From Flexivirga oryzae (lineage in GTDB: Bacteria; Actinomycetota; Actinomycetes; Actinomycetales; Dermatophilaceae), in contig NZ_JACHVQ010000001.1 in the NCBI RefSeq assembly GCF_014190805.1, forward strand, positions 310,001-374,000: 64,000 nt of DNA, read 5' to 3'. The first letter of the stretch is position 1; the number at the start of each line of letters is the position of its first letter. Under the pieces are notes generated by a model that was not told where the DNA came from, searched no databases, and was given only the letters and a program-made list of their open reading frames with translations. The translations under genes and the position numbers were made by a program. Of the stretch, positions 18,537 to 26,706 are shown piece by piece.

Positions 18537-19490
18537 ATGGCTCTGACCAACCACCGACTGACGCGCCCGATACTGACCGTCGCGACCATCAGCACCGTGT
18601 GTCTCGGGCTGGCTGCCTGCGGCGGCGGCAACGACTCGCCGACGGTCGCGGCTCCTCCGAGCACGAGCAACACCTCGACGGCCCCGACGACGTCGCAGAC
18701 CAGCTCTTCGTCGTCGGCGCCGAGCACCCCGGCGTCCGAGACCAGCGGCTCGAGCTCGGCGGCGAGCGGCGACACGGTCGCCGCCCACTTCGAGCCGGGC
18801 CAGTGTTATGACGACACCGTCAACTGGCAGGTCACGCCCTGCAACCAGTCGCACAAGCTCGAGGTCACCGCGGTCGTGAAGACCACCAAGGACGCCGACG
18901 ACATGGTCAAGCGTGGCGTGCTGCGGACCTGGACCTGCAACAACGCCATCGCGGCATACGTCGGCAGCCCCACCGCCGGCTTCTCCCGGATCCTGGGTCA
19001 GCCGGTGCCGTCGATCATCGACCCGAACTCCGACAAGGAGATCGTCTGCGCCGCCGCGGTGGCCAAGCCGGACGACTCCGGCTACGAGCAGATCACCTAC
19101 AAGCTGAAGAACCGCATCAAGGACAAGGGCTACGTCGACTACCGCATCTGCACCAGCGATCGGCCGAGCAAGTCGGACTCACCCAAGATCGTGCCGTGCA
19201 GCGATCCGCACAAGGCGGAGACCATCGGCGGCTACGTGATCGGCAAGGCCGACGGCAAGTACCCGGGTGGCAAGGCCGTCGACCAGTCGGCCCTCAAGCA
19301 CTGTGTGCCGCTGGCCAAGACCTACCTCGGCACGGTCCGCGGCGACGTCATCGCCGCCGCGAACAGCACCGGCGAGGCCGGCTGGGTGAAGGGGACGACG
19401 ATGACCGCCTGCTTCGTCGAGGCGACCAAGGGCACCTTCCTCAAGCCGCTCAAGGGCATGAAGGACAAGCCGCTGTCCAAGTTCCAGTGA
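18537..19490 (+). CDS. Septum-formation-family lipoprotein, first of a tandem pair
   Basis: 317 aa from ATG 18537. A lipoprotein signal (VCLGLAAC, Cys at about 28) is followed by ~50 residues of Ser/Thr/Pro linker and then a cysteine-rich extracellular domain (about 82-317). The repeated pattern C-Y/C-x-x-x-H (GQCYDDTVNWQVTPCNQSHK, VPCSDPHKAETIGGYVIG, CFVEATKGTF) matches the Septum_form domain found in actinobacteria. The name comes from a link with septum growth; molecular function is unknown. The next gene is a diverged copy of the same protein, giving a duplication specific to this locus. Confidence 0.75.
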   Translation: MALTNHRLTRPILTVATISTVCLGLAACGGGNDSPTVAAPPSTSNTSTAPTTSQTSSSSSAPSTPASETSGSSSAASGDTVAAHFEPGQCYDDTVNWQVTPCNQSHKLEVTAVVKTTKDADDMVKRGVLRTWTCNNAIAAYVGSPTAGFSRILGQPVPSIIDPNSDKEIVCAAAVAKPDDSGYEQITYKLKNRIKDKGYVDYRICTSDRPSKSDSPKIVPCSDPHKAETIGGYVIGKADGKYPGGKAVDQSALKHCVPLAKTYLGTVRGDVIAAANSTGEAGWVKGTTMTACFVEATKGTFLKPLKGMKDKPLSKFQ

Positions 19491-19495
19491 TCGTG

Positions 19496-20368
19496 ATGCG
19501 CGGGTTCCTCGGAGCGGGCTGCCTGGCGCTGGCGTGCGTCGGCCTCGTAGGGTGCGGCGGCGGCAGCGGGCCGGTCGCGGTCACCAGTGCGGCGACACAG
19601 GACACCGCACCCACGACGGGCACCGTCGCGACGAGTTCGAGCAGCTCACCGGCCCAGCAGTACGTGGTCGGCCAGTGCTATCGGGACGACGGCTGGCAGC
19701 TCACCCCGTGCACGCAGCCGCACGAGAAGGAGATCACGGCGGTCGTCGACACGACGAGGTATGCCGACGACATGGTCATGCGCGGCGTGCTGCGCACCTG
19801 GACCTGCAACAACGTGCTGCCCGGGTATGTCGGCAGCTCCACCGCCGGGTTCTCGCGGATCTTCGCCACGTCGGTGCCCACCGCCGACGTACCGGACTCG
19901 GACAAGCAGATCGTGTGCGCCGCGAGCGTGGACAAGCCGGACGATTCGGGCGCGCAAACCGTCTCGTACACCGTGCGCGACCGGATCAAGGACAAGGGTT
20001 ACGTGCCCTATCGCTTGTGCACGAAGGAACGGCCGAGTACGACCACGTCCGACTCGCTGACCTTCATCTCGTGCAACGAGCCGCACCAGGCGGAGACCAC
20101 CGGGGGATTCGTCCTCGGCTCCCCGGACGGCCGGTATCCCGGTCTGAAGACGGCCCAGAGCGATGCGACCAACGAGTGTCTGCCGCTCGACCGGACCTAT
20201 CTCGGCGTCGAGCACACCACCCAGGTCACCGCCTACTCCAGCATCACCGGCAAGACCGGCTGGGAGCGCGGCACCACGCTTGTCGGGTGCTTCATCGAGT
20301 CGACCAAGGGCACCTTCGTCAAACCGCTGAAGGGCATGAAACACCAGCCACTGTCGAAGTTCCGGTAG
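19496..20368 (+). CDS. Septum-formation-family lipoprotein, second of a tandem pair
   Basis: 290 aa from ATG 19496, five bases after the previous stop. Signal peptide and lipobox (GLVGC, Cys at about 19) are followed by a shorter linker than its partner. The extracellular domain aligns along its whole length with the preceding protein: GQCYRDDGWQLTPCTQPHEK, RGVLRTWTCNN, KGTFVKPLKGMKHQPLSKF. Six or more cysteines are in the same places, which suggests conserved disulfides. The pair probably arose by tandem duplication and may assemble together. Role in cell division is inferred only from the family name. Confidence 0.75.
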   Translation: MRGFLGAGCLALACVGLVGCGGGSGPVAVTSAATQDTAPTTGTVATSSSSSPAQQYVVGQCYRDDGWQLTPCTQPHEKEITAVVDTTRYADDMVMRGVLRTWTCNNVLPGYVGSSTAGFSRIFATSVPTADVPDSDKQIVCAASVDKPDDSGAQTVSYTVRDRIKDKGYVPYRLCTKERPSTTTSDSLTFISCNEPHQAETTGGFVLGSPDGRYPGLKTAQSDATNECLPLDRTYLGVEHTTQVTAYSSITGKTGWERGTTLVGCFIESTKGTFVKPLKGMKHQPLSKFR

Positions 20369-20417
20369 GCGGGCGCGAAGATCTCTTCATGAGCGGGCCA
20401 CGAGAAGGGACGACGGC

Positions 20418-21419
20418 GTGAGCGACGAGGTGTCGGCCAGTGGCGTCGGATCGCTGCCGGGCAGCGATGTGCGGGGTGCGACGCAGTCGGTGCGGGAGTT
20501 GTATGGCGAGGGCGGCGTCCCCTACCTCCCGGAGCTTCCCGCGCGGGGGCCGGGTGCGGACCTCGTCGGGCGCACGGCAGCGCAGCTGGTCGGCCTTGCC
20601 GTCGACCTGCAGCCGTCCGGCTGGCGGCTGACGGACGGGTCCGGCCGCGACGCGTCGCGCGCCCGGTCCTTCCTGCGCGAGGACCTGGACGTGCTCGCCG
20701 AGGTCTACGACGGTTACACCGGACCGCTCAAGGTCCAACTGTGCGGCCCGTGGACGCTGGCGGCGACCCTGGAGTTGCCGCGTGGCGGGCGAGTGGCGGG
20801 CGACCCCGGAGCGACCCGTGACATCGTCCAGTCGCTCGCGGACACCGCGGTCGAACTGTTGACGAGCGTGCAGCGTCTCGTGCCCGGCGCGAGCCTGGTG
20901 CAGCAGTGGGACGAGCCGGCGCTGCCGGCGGTGCTCGCCGGCCGGCTGCCGACTGCCTCCGGGTTCGGCCGGGTCCCGGCGACCGATCCGTCCGTCGTGC
21001 GTGACGGGCTCACCCACATCACCGAAGTCGTGGCGTCCCATGTCGATGCGCAGGTGCTGCACTGCTGTGCGGCGGACGTGCCGCTGCCGCTCATCCGCCA
21101 GGTGTCCGCGCTCGAGCCGTCACTCGATGTCGCGCTGGTCCGCACCGCGCAATGGGACGGTCTGGCGGAACTGGTCGAGTCGGGCCGGCGGATCTGGGCC
21201 GGGATCATCCCGACGAACTCGACCGCGCGCCACCCCCGGGACCACGTGGAGCCGTTCATCGAGCAGTGGCACCGGGTCGGGCTGGAAACCGCGCTGTTCG
21301 AGCGGCTGGTCGTGACACCCGCGTGCGGCTTGGCGGGCGCCGCACCCGCTGACGCCATACGCATCGGCCGGCTGACCGTCGACGCCGCACACATGTTGCG
21401 CGACGCAGTCGCCGAGTGA
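20418..21419 (+). CDS. MetE C-terminal-domain-like protein (cobalamin-independent methionine synthase fold)
   Basis: 333 aa from GTG 20418. It has only the C-terminal zinc barrel of MetE: an SVGSLPGSDVR-like opening (here GVGSLPGSD), VQLCGPWTLA, QQWDEPALPAV, a LHCCAADVP zinc-ligand segment and VTPACGLAG with the final Cys. The N-terminal folate-binding barrel of true MetE is absent. The same short form sits immediately before ligA in M. tuberculosis (Rv3015c), so this is the conserved neighbour, not a broken metE. A methyl-transfer reaction is likely; the substrate is not known. Confidence 0.8.
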   Translation: MSDEVSASGVGSLPGSDVRGATQSVRELYGEGGVPYLPELPARGPGADLVGRTAAQLVGLAVDLQPSGWRLTDGSGRDASRARSFLREDLDVLAEVYDGYTGPLKVQLCGPWTLAATLELPRGGRVAGDPGATRDIVQSLADTAVELLTSVQRLVPGASLVQQWDEPALPAVLAGRLPTASGFGRVPATDPSVVRDGLTHITEVVASHVDAQVLHCCAADVPLPLIRQVSALEPSLDVALVRTAQWDGLAELVESGRRIWAGIIPTNSTARHPRDHVEPFIEQWHRVGLETALFERLVVTPACGLAGAAPADAIRIGRLTVDAAHMLRDAVAE

Positions 21420-21450
21420 CCCCCGCGGGCGCCGCGACGCCCGTACGTGG

Positions 21451-21730
21451 GTCGCCCCAGTGGGGATTCCGGTGCGGGTGGTGGCGTCCCGGGCGTGCGT
21501 AGGTCGCCCCAGTGGGGATTCCGGAACGGCTACGGCGTCCCGACCGTGCGTAGGTCGCCCCAGTGGGGACTGCGGTGCGGGTGGTGGCGTCCCGGCCGTG
21601 CGTAGGTCGCCCCAGTGGGGAGTCCGGTACGGGCTGGGGCCTCCCGGGTGTGCGTTGGTCGCCCCAGTGGGGATTCCGGTGCGGGTGGTGGCGTCCCGGG
21701 CATGCGTAGGTCGCCCCAGTGGGGACTTCC
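21451..21730. repeat. Tandem array A: six units of 52 bp
   Basis: The core GTCGCCCCAGTGGGG recurs at 21451, 21503, 21554, 21606, 21658 and 21710, so the spacing is 51-52 bp. Between cores the units read ATTCCGGTGCGGG, then GTGGCGTCCCGG, with scattered substitutions. The array fills the 372-bp gap between the MetE-like gene and ligA. A unit length not divisible by three and variable spacing speak against coding, although an open frame runs through it into ligA. Two more arrays of the same design are at 43787 and 62497. Confidence 0.93.
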
Positions 21731-21791
21731 TCGCCGGACGCCCACCACCGCCACGAGGTATGGCGCTGTGCTGTCGCCGCCATACGGCAGG

Positions 21792-23942
21792 ATGGCAGCC
21801 GTGACCGAGACCGACGGCATCCCGACAGACATCCGGCACGAGTGGACCGAGCTCGCCGACGAGGTGCGGGGGCACCAGTTCGCTTACCACGTGCGCGACG
21901 CGCCCACGGTCAGCGATGGCGAATACGACCGGCTGGTGCGCCGGCTCAACGAGATCGAGGACGCCCACCCCGCGTTGCGGACGCCGGACAGCCCGACCCA
22001 GCAGGTGGGCGGCGCGATCTTCAACACCGACTTCACCGCGGTCAAGCACGCCGAGCGGATGCTCAGCCTCGACAACGTCTTCAGCGCCGAGGAGCTGGCG
22101 GCCTGGGTCGCGCGCGTGCAGCGGGAGGCCGGCGACCAGTCCTTGCACTTCCTGTGCGAGCTGAAGATCGACGGCCTGGCGATCAACCTCACGTACGAGA
22201 ACGGCCGGCTGGTGCGCGGTGTGACCCGCGGCGACGGCACCACGGGGGAGGACGTGACCTCCAATGTCCGCACGGTCCAAGGCATTCCGCACAAGCTGAC
22301 CGGGGAGGACGTGCCCGAGCTGGTCGAGGTGCGCGGCGAGATCTTCATGAGCATGTCGGACTTCGAGCAGCTCAACGCCTCCCTGGTCGAGGCCGGCAAA
22401 CCACCGTTCGCCAACCCGCGCAACACCGCCGCCGGTTCACTGCGGCAGAAGGACCCGCGGGTGACCGCGAGTCGCGCGCTGCGGATGCTGGTGCACGGCA
22501 TCGGCGCGCGTCGTGGGCTGGACATCCAGCGTCAGTCGCAGGCCTACGAGCTGCTGCACGCGTGGGGGCTGCCGACGTCCACGCACTACAAGGTGGTGCG
22601 CGCCCCCGAGCAGGTGCAGGAGTATGTCGAATGGGCCGGAGCCAACCGGCACTCGGTGGAGCACGAGCTGGACGGCGTCGTCGTCAAGGTCGACGAGGTG
22701 CCGGTGCAGCGTGCCCTCGGTGCGACGTCGCGCGCCCCGCGCTGGGCGATCGCGTACAAGTACCCGCCGGAGGAGGTCAACACCAAGCTGCTCGACATTG
22801 AGGTCAACGTCGGGCGCACCGGGCGGGTCACCCCGTTCGGGGTGATGGAGCCCGTCGTGGTCGCCGGATCCACGGTCGCGAACGCCACGCTGCACAACGC
22901 ATCCGAGGTGAAGCGCAAGGGTGTCCTGATCGGCGACACCGTGGTGCTGCGCAAGGCCGGTGACGTCATACCCGAGATCCTCGGGCCGGTCGTCGACCTG
23001 CGCGACGGCAGCGAGCGGGAGTTCGAGATGCCGACGCACTGCCCGTCGTGCGGCACGCTGCTGGCCTACGAGAAGGACGGTGACAAGGACATCCGCTGTC
23101 CCAACTCGCGTAGTTGCCCGTCGCAACTGCGTGAGCGACTCTTCGGACTGGCCGGTCGTGGCGCGTTCGACATCGAGGCGCTCGGTTGGGAGGGCGCGGT
23201 GGCCCTGCTCGAGTCGGGTGTGCTGACCGACGAGTCCACCCTCTTCGGGCTGACCCGCGAGCGGCTGATCACGGTGCCGCTCTACACCCGCGCGGCGAAG
23301 AAGACCGACCCGGAGGACGTCGTTGTCGACGGAAAGGTGTTGTCCGCCAACGGAGTTCGTCTTCTCGACAATCTCGCCAAGGCCAAGGAGCAGCCGCTCT
23401 GGCGGGTGATCGTGGGGCTGTCGATCCGGCACGTCGGCCCGACCGCCGCACGGGCGCTCGCGACCGAGTTCGGTTCGATCGAGGCGATCCGGGCGGCATC
23501 CGTCGAGGACCTGGCGGCCGCGGACGGCGTCGGCGGCGTGATCGCGCAGGCCGTCACCGACTGGTTCACCGTCGACTGGCACCGTGAGATCGTCGAGCAG
23601 TGGGCCGCCGACGGGGTCCGGATGGCCGACGAGCGTGACGAGTCGATCCCGCAGACGTTGACCGGTCTGACGGTCGTCGTGACCGGCTCGCTGGAGCGCT
23701 TCACGCGCGACTCGGCCAAGGAGGAGATCATCGCGCACGGCGGCAAGGCGGCGGGCTCGGTCTCCAAGAAGACCTCGTATGTCGTGCTCGGCGCCAACGC
23801 CGGCTCCAAGGCCGACAAGGCGGAGCAGCTCGGCGTCCCCACCCTCGACGAGGAGGGTTTCGAGGCGCTGCTGGCGAACGGGCCGGAGCAGTCTGATCCT
23901 GAACCGCCGCCCGCGGACTCCCTCGAGCTGCCTGCGCGGTAG
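21792..23942 (+). CDS. ligA: NAD-dependent DNA ligase
   Basis: ATG 21792 gives 716 aa; longer frames upstream run through the tandem repeats and are not plausible. In order: Ia domain (YHVRDAPTVSDGEYD), adenylation domain with active-site Lys125 in ELKIDGLA and the GDGTTGEDV motif, OB fold, a four-Cys zinc finger (CPSCGTLL..CPNSRSCP), helix-hairpin-helix repeats, and a C-terminal BRCT domain (LTGLTVVVTGSLERF). It seals nicks in replication and repair and should be essential. The last ~20 residues are acidic and Pro-rich. Position after the MetE-like gene is conserved in actinobacteria. Confidence 0.96.
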   Translation: MAAVTETDGIPTDIRHEWTELADEVRGHQFAYHVRDAPTVSDGEYDRLVRRLNEIEDAHPALRTPDSPTQQVGGAIFNTDFTAVKHAERMLSLDNVFSAEELAAWVARVQREAGDQSLHFLCELKIDGLAINLTYENGRLVRGVTRGDGTTGEDVTSNVRTVQGIPHKLTGEDVPELVEVRGEIFMSMSDFEQLNASLVEAGKPPFANPRNTAAGSLRQKDPRVTASRALRMLVHGIGARRGLDIQRQSQAYELLHAWGLPTSTHYKVVRAPEQVQEYVEWAGANRHSVEHELDGVVVKVDEVPVQRALGATSRAPRWAIAYKYPPEEVNTKLLDIEVNVGRTGRVTPFGVMEPVVVAGSTVANATLHNASEVKRKGVLIGDTVVLRKAGDVIPEILGPVVDLRDGSEREFEMPTHCPSCGTLLAYEKDGDKDIRCPNSRSCPSQLRERLFGLAGRGAFDIEALGWEGAVALLESGVLTDESTLFGLTRERLITVPLYTRAAKKTDPEDVVVDGKVLSANGVRLLDNLAKAKEQPLWRVIVGLSIRHVGPTAARALATEFGSIEAIRAASVEDLAAADGVGGVIAQAVTDWFTVDWHREIVEQWAADGVRMADERDESIPQTLTGLTVVVTGSLERFTRDSAKEEIIAHGGKAAGSVSKKTSYVVLGANAGSKADKAEQLGVPTLDEEGFEALLANGPEQSDPEPPPADSLELPAR

Positions 23943-23968
23943 CAGCATCGCAGCTAGGGTCGTCCGGC

Positions 23969-24667
23969 ATGGACATGCTGAAGGATGATCAGATCGTCAG
24001 GGCTCAGCTGGCCGACTGGCGCAAGCTGGCACAGGGGTTGCACGCCCGGTACCTCGTTGCGGACTTCGGCACCGGCGCACGATTCGTCAGCACCGTGGGG
24101 GAAGCGGGTGACGCCGTCGGGCACCACCCGAGGGTGACGATCGGCGACGGGTATGTCGACCTCCGGCTCGTCAGCCCTGACGCGATCTACCGCACCGACG
24201 ACGGCACCGAACTCGTCGTCGAATGGGTCACCCAGCAGGACGTCGACCTCGCCAGGCGGATCAGTGGGATCGCTGCCGAGCACGGGCTCGACGCGGACCC
24301 GGCCTCGGTGAGTGTCATGGAGCTCGGCCTCGACACCCAGCACTCGGAGACCATCGCCCCGGTCTGGGCGGCGCTGCTCACCGGGGACCCCGAGTCCCAG
24401 GGTTATGGCTCACCCAGCGACGAGATCCGCGACGCCCGGGGCCGCGTTCCCAACCTCTGGTTCGGCGACGGCGAGGACTCGGCCCAGCGGTTCCACGTCG
24501 AGGTCTACGTCGCACCGGAGGCGGCCGAGCAACGGATCGCCGCAGCGGTCGCCGCGGGTGCGACCGTCGTCGACGACAGTGAGTCCCCGTCGCTCACCGT
24601 GCTCGCCGACCAGGACGGCAACAGGGGCGTCCTCTGCGTCGCCCTGTCTCCCGACGAGGCCGAGTAG
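23969..24667 (+). CDS. Fusion of pterin-4a-carbinolamine dehydratase-like and glyoxalase-like domains
   Basis: 232 aa from ATG 23969 (ATG 23975 also possible). Residues about 1-105 resemble the DCoH/PhhB fold, including GDAVGHHPRVTIGDGYVDLRL, where the HHP motif holds the catalytic histidines. Residues about 115-228 form a VOC/glyoxalase-like domain (LGLDTQHSETIAPVWAALLTG, VPNLWFGDG, RFHVEVYV). The same fusion is found in other actinobacteria and its substrate is unknown; genuine pterin recycling is doubtful without an aromatic hydroxylase nearby. Its TAG stop lies inside the short repeat that follows. Confidence 0.72.
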   Translation: MDMLKDDQIVRAQLADWRKLAQGLHARYLVADFGTGARFVSTVGEAGDAVGHHPRVTIGDGYVDLRLVSPDAIYRTDDGTELVVEWVTQQDVDLARRISGIAAEHGLDADPASVSVMELGLDTQHSETIAPVWAALLTGDPESQGYGSPSDEIRDARGRVPNLWFGDGEDSAQRFHVEVYVAPEAAEQRIAAAVAAGATVVDDSESPSLTVLADQDGNRGVLCVALSPDEAE

Positions 24668-24722
24668 CGACCGAGGAACCCTGCGGATCGAGTAGCGACC
24701 GAGGAACGAGGTCGCGTATCGA
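24661..24722. repeat. Short direct and inverted repeat at a gene end
   Basis: CGAGTAGCGACCGAGGAAC occurs at 24661-24679 and again from 24689. The second copy pairs with GGTCGCGTATCGA (24710-24722) around GAGGAACGA, an imperfect hairpin with TCGAGTAGCGACC. The first copy supplies the stop codon of the preceding gene. This looks like a small mobile or amplified intergenic element of the type common in Micrococcales genomes. Confidence 0.7.
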
Positions 24723-24759
24723 GATCGCGAAGCGGCAATAACGACAAGGAGTTTCACAG

Positions 24760-25227
24760 ATGCCCGAAGAGGTTCCGCTGGACGTCGTGCTGGTGCACGT
24801 CGACCGTGCCCTGACCGGTATGGCGGCCACGCTGCGCGAGCTGGGTGACGACCTCGCCAACGCCGAGACGGGGCTGCCGGGAGGCAACACGGCATACCAG
24901 ATCGTGCGGCACTGCTGCGGGGTCTTGGAGTTCTGGGGCGGTCAGGTGCTGGCCGATCGGGAGATCACGCGTGACCGTCCCGCCGAGTTCACCTCGTCCG
25001 GCTCCGTCGACGAGCTCATCCTGCTGCTGGAACGCCAGCGGGACGCCTTCACACAGGACCTCGCCGGGTTCGACGGTTCGGCGCCGCCACGCGGCCCGTT
25101 GCGTGAGCGGGACCTGGACCGGGACGAGGTGCGCACCCAGGGCGGTGTCCTGATCCACGTCTACGAGGAACTGTCCCAGCACCGCGGCCATCTGGACATC
25201 ACCGCCGACATCGTGCGGGCTCGGTGA
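24760..25227 (+). CDS. DinB/DUF664-type putative thiol-dependent transferase
   Basis: 155 aa from ATG 24760 with AAGGAG ten bases upstream. A four-helix bundle is suggested by the helix pattern and by two conserved His segments: NTAYQIVRHCCGVLEFWGG near residue 50 and HVYEELSQHRGHLDIT near residue 135, which in DinB proteins provide three His ligands for a metal. Members in actinobacteria include mycothiol-dependent S-transferases and bacillithiol transferase relatives. The substrate cannot be told. No signal peptide; probably cytoplasmic. It stands alone between two short intergenic regions. Confidence 0.72.
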   Translation: MPEEVPLDVVLVHVDRALTGMAATLRELGDDLANAETGLPGGNTAYQIVRHCCGVLEFWGGQVLADREITRDRPAEFTSSGSVDELILLLERQRDAFTQDLAGFDGSAPPRGPLRERDLDRDEVRTQGGVLIHVYEELSQHRGHLDITADIVRAR

Positions 25228-25269
25228 CCGCCACTGGCGGGCGCCCGGTCTGCCTGCCACACTCGCCTT

Positions 25270-25710
25270 GTGTCTGGGTTGTGGCGGTCGTGGTTGCCCG
25301 GGCGAAAGCATGGAGCCGCCCGTGGTGTCGGCGTCTTCGGGCCATCCAGTGATGTCGACCCGGCTCAGCTCGTTGAACTGCTGGGTGAGTGCAAGGCGCT
25401 GCGCGGATGGGCAAGGGAGCACGACGTCGTCCTGGACGACACTCCCGGCAGCCTGCTCGGGCTGGATCAGCAACTCGACGCATGGAGCGCTGAGCCCGGG
25501 ATCGGGCCGCGCCTGGGCAACGAGGTCGGCTGTTACCTCGGAACCGTGATCGTCAAGAACATCCCCGGTTCGGCATGGCGAGCGTGGCCGAACGGGCATC
25601 CTGTCGTACACCTGCGATCCGGCCGTGACCTCGACGTCATCGCCGAGGCTGCGCATCGAATGCGGTCGCGGCGCAGGAGCCTCAGCGAGATGTACAACGA
25701 CGTGCGATAG
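25270..25710 (+). CDS. Hypothetical protein (DUF6278-like), function unknown
   Basis: 146 aa if started at GTG 25270; the first ~25 residues are basic and poorly patterned, so the real start may lie downstream. The core has an acidic helical segment (VDPAQLVELLGECKALRGWAR) and a predicted beta part (NEVGCYLGTVIVKNI, AWPNGHPVVHLRSG) followed by a basic C-terminal helix with RMRSRRRSL. It reminds me of a small actinobacterial family of unknown function with a DUF6278-type core, but I hold this loosely. No membrane segment or catalytic signature is visible. Confidence 0.5.
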   Translation: MSGLWRSWLPGRKHGAARGVGVFGPSSDVDPAQLVELLGECKALRGWAREHDVVLDDTPGSLLGLDQQLDAWSAEPGIGPRLGNEVGCYLGTVIVKNIPGSAWRAWPNGHPVVHLRSGRDLDVIAEAAHRMRSRRRSLSEMYNDVR

Positions 25711-25733
25711 ACCGGGCTCGTAGAGTTGCGCAG

Positions 25734-26438
25734 GTGGATGGGCTGACTCTGCGCGAACGCGTGGTGACCCAACTGCTCACCGCGCTGCAAGCGGTCCGGC
25801 CGGACGAGCCGGCGTTGATCGCGATCGATGGTTTCGATGGCGTGGGCAAGACATATCTGGCCCAGGAACTCGCTGCTCTGGCGGATGCCGCGACCCGCCC
25901 CATCCTCAACGTGAGCATCGACGGGTTCCACCGACCGAAGGCTGAGCGCGTGGCCGCTGGCCTGGGGGCGGAGGGTTTCTACCGCGGTTCCTACCGGTAC
26001 GACGTGTTCCGCGCGCTCGTGGTGGACGCTGCGCGGGCCCGACAGCCGATCACTCCGGCAGTCTGGGATGTGGACGCCGATGAAGCGGTCGACGTTGCGA
26101 CGGTCGACGTCTCCTCGGACGTAATCGTCCTGGTGGACGGCATCTTCCTACAACGTCCCGAGCTCGCGGATGTGTGGGACGCCACGGTCTGGGTCGACGC
26201 ACCACTCGAGATCACCGTGCCCCGGGGCAACGCGCGCTTCCCAGGAACCCATGACCCTGACCCGGAGGCGCCGGTCAACCAACGGTATGTCGGGGGCCAG
26301 CGGCTCTACCTCGCCGAGGCGGACCCGCGTTCACACAGCACGTGGGTGTTCGACAACACCGACCTCGAGCGGCCCACGCTGCGCAACCGGGCGGTGGAGG
26401 ACGACCGGCATCCACATCGCCGACAGGCCCAGCAATGA
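25734..26438 (+). CDS. P-loop kinase, uridine/nucleoside kinase-like
   Basis: 234 aa from GTG 25734. Walker A is IDGFDGVGKTYLAQ (about residues 28-41). NVSIDGFHRPKAER is the substrate-side motif of uridine kinase-like enzymes, and VIVLVDGIFLQRPEL provides the Walker B/DGIF segment. The expected R-D lid motif is reduced: PRGNARF replaces the usual R-x-x-x-R-D. The likely reaction is phosphorylation of a nucleoside or related small molecule. The final residues and the TGA come from the hairpin repeat starting at 26420, so the natural C-terminus was probably replaced by the repeat. Confidence 0.75.
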   Translation: MDGLTLRERVVTQLLTALQAVRPDEPALIAIDGFDGVGKTYLAQELAALADAATRPILNVSIDGFHRPKAERVAAGLGAEGFYRGSYRYDVFRALVVDAARARQPITPAVWDVDADEAVDVATVDVSSDVIVLVDGIFLQRPELADVWDATVWVDAPLEITVPRGNARFPGTHDPDPEAPVNQRYVGGQRLYLAEADPRSHSTWVFDNTDLERPTLRNRAVEDDRHPHRRQAQQ

Positions 26439-26511
26439 CCGAAAGGCTCAGAACGAGGACCCCAGCAGGGGCGCTATTACTGGGCCGGTCGGCGTTTTGT
26501 GGGCCTGTCGG
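26420..26511. repeat. Dispersed hairpin element, copy 1
   Basis: Left arm CCGACAGGCCCAGCAATGACC then GAAAGGCTCAG; right arm CTGGGCCGGTCGG and TGTGGGCCTGTCGG. The arms pair as two nested stems (outer CCGACAGGCC, inner CCGAAAGGCTCAG) separated by a non-pairing interior. Copies 2 and 3 are at 30873 and 58073. Here the left arm forms the last five codons and stop of the kinase gene. Confidence 0.78.
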
Positions 26512-26623
26512 TCAGCGGTGGTCCGATGCGGAGATCGAGACCTATCTGGACATCGACGACGGCAGGCTCGAAACGGGGCATGCCCGGCGGCGCGGTGAGG
26601 TGAGTCGCGGGGCGTCATACCCG

Positions 26624-26680
26624 CGAGAGAGCACTTGTCGTCGTTTCGAGGGTGCTGAAACGGCAACAAGTGCTCTCTCG
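26624..26680. terminator. 15-bp inverted repeat with inner stem
   Basis: CGAGAGAGCACTTGT (26624-26638) pairs with ACAAGTGCTCTCTCG (26666-26680); inside, GTTTC and GAAAC also pair. It lies just downstream of the minus-strand cytidylate-kinase-like gene and beyond the hairpin element after the P-loop kinase, so it can end transcripts from both sides. The rest of 26512-26706 shows no gene. Confidence 0.6.
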
Positions 26681-26706
26681 ACCAGTTGCGCGGGTCCAGC
26701 GTCGGA

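Noticed and set aside
20418..21419. Truncated metE pseudogene
   Set aside because: The short MetE-C-like form is conserved at this position in other actinobacteria and has intact zinc ligands.
21451..21730. Tandem array as a CRISPR
   Set aside because: The units are contiguous with no unique spacers and repeats diverge internally; no cas genes are present.
21615..21791. Upstream extension of ligA through array A
   Set aside because: The open frame through the repeats lacks family similarity, and ATG 21792 gives the normal LigA N-terminus.
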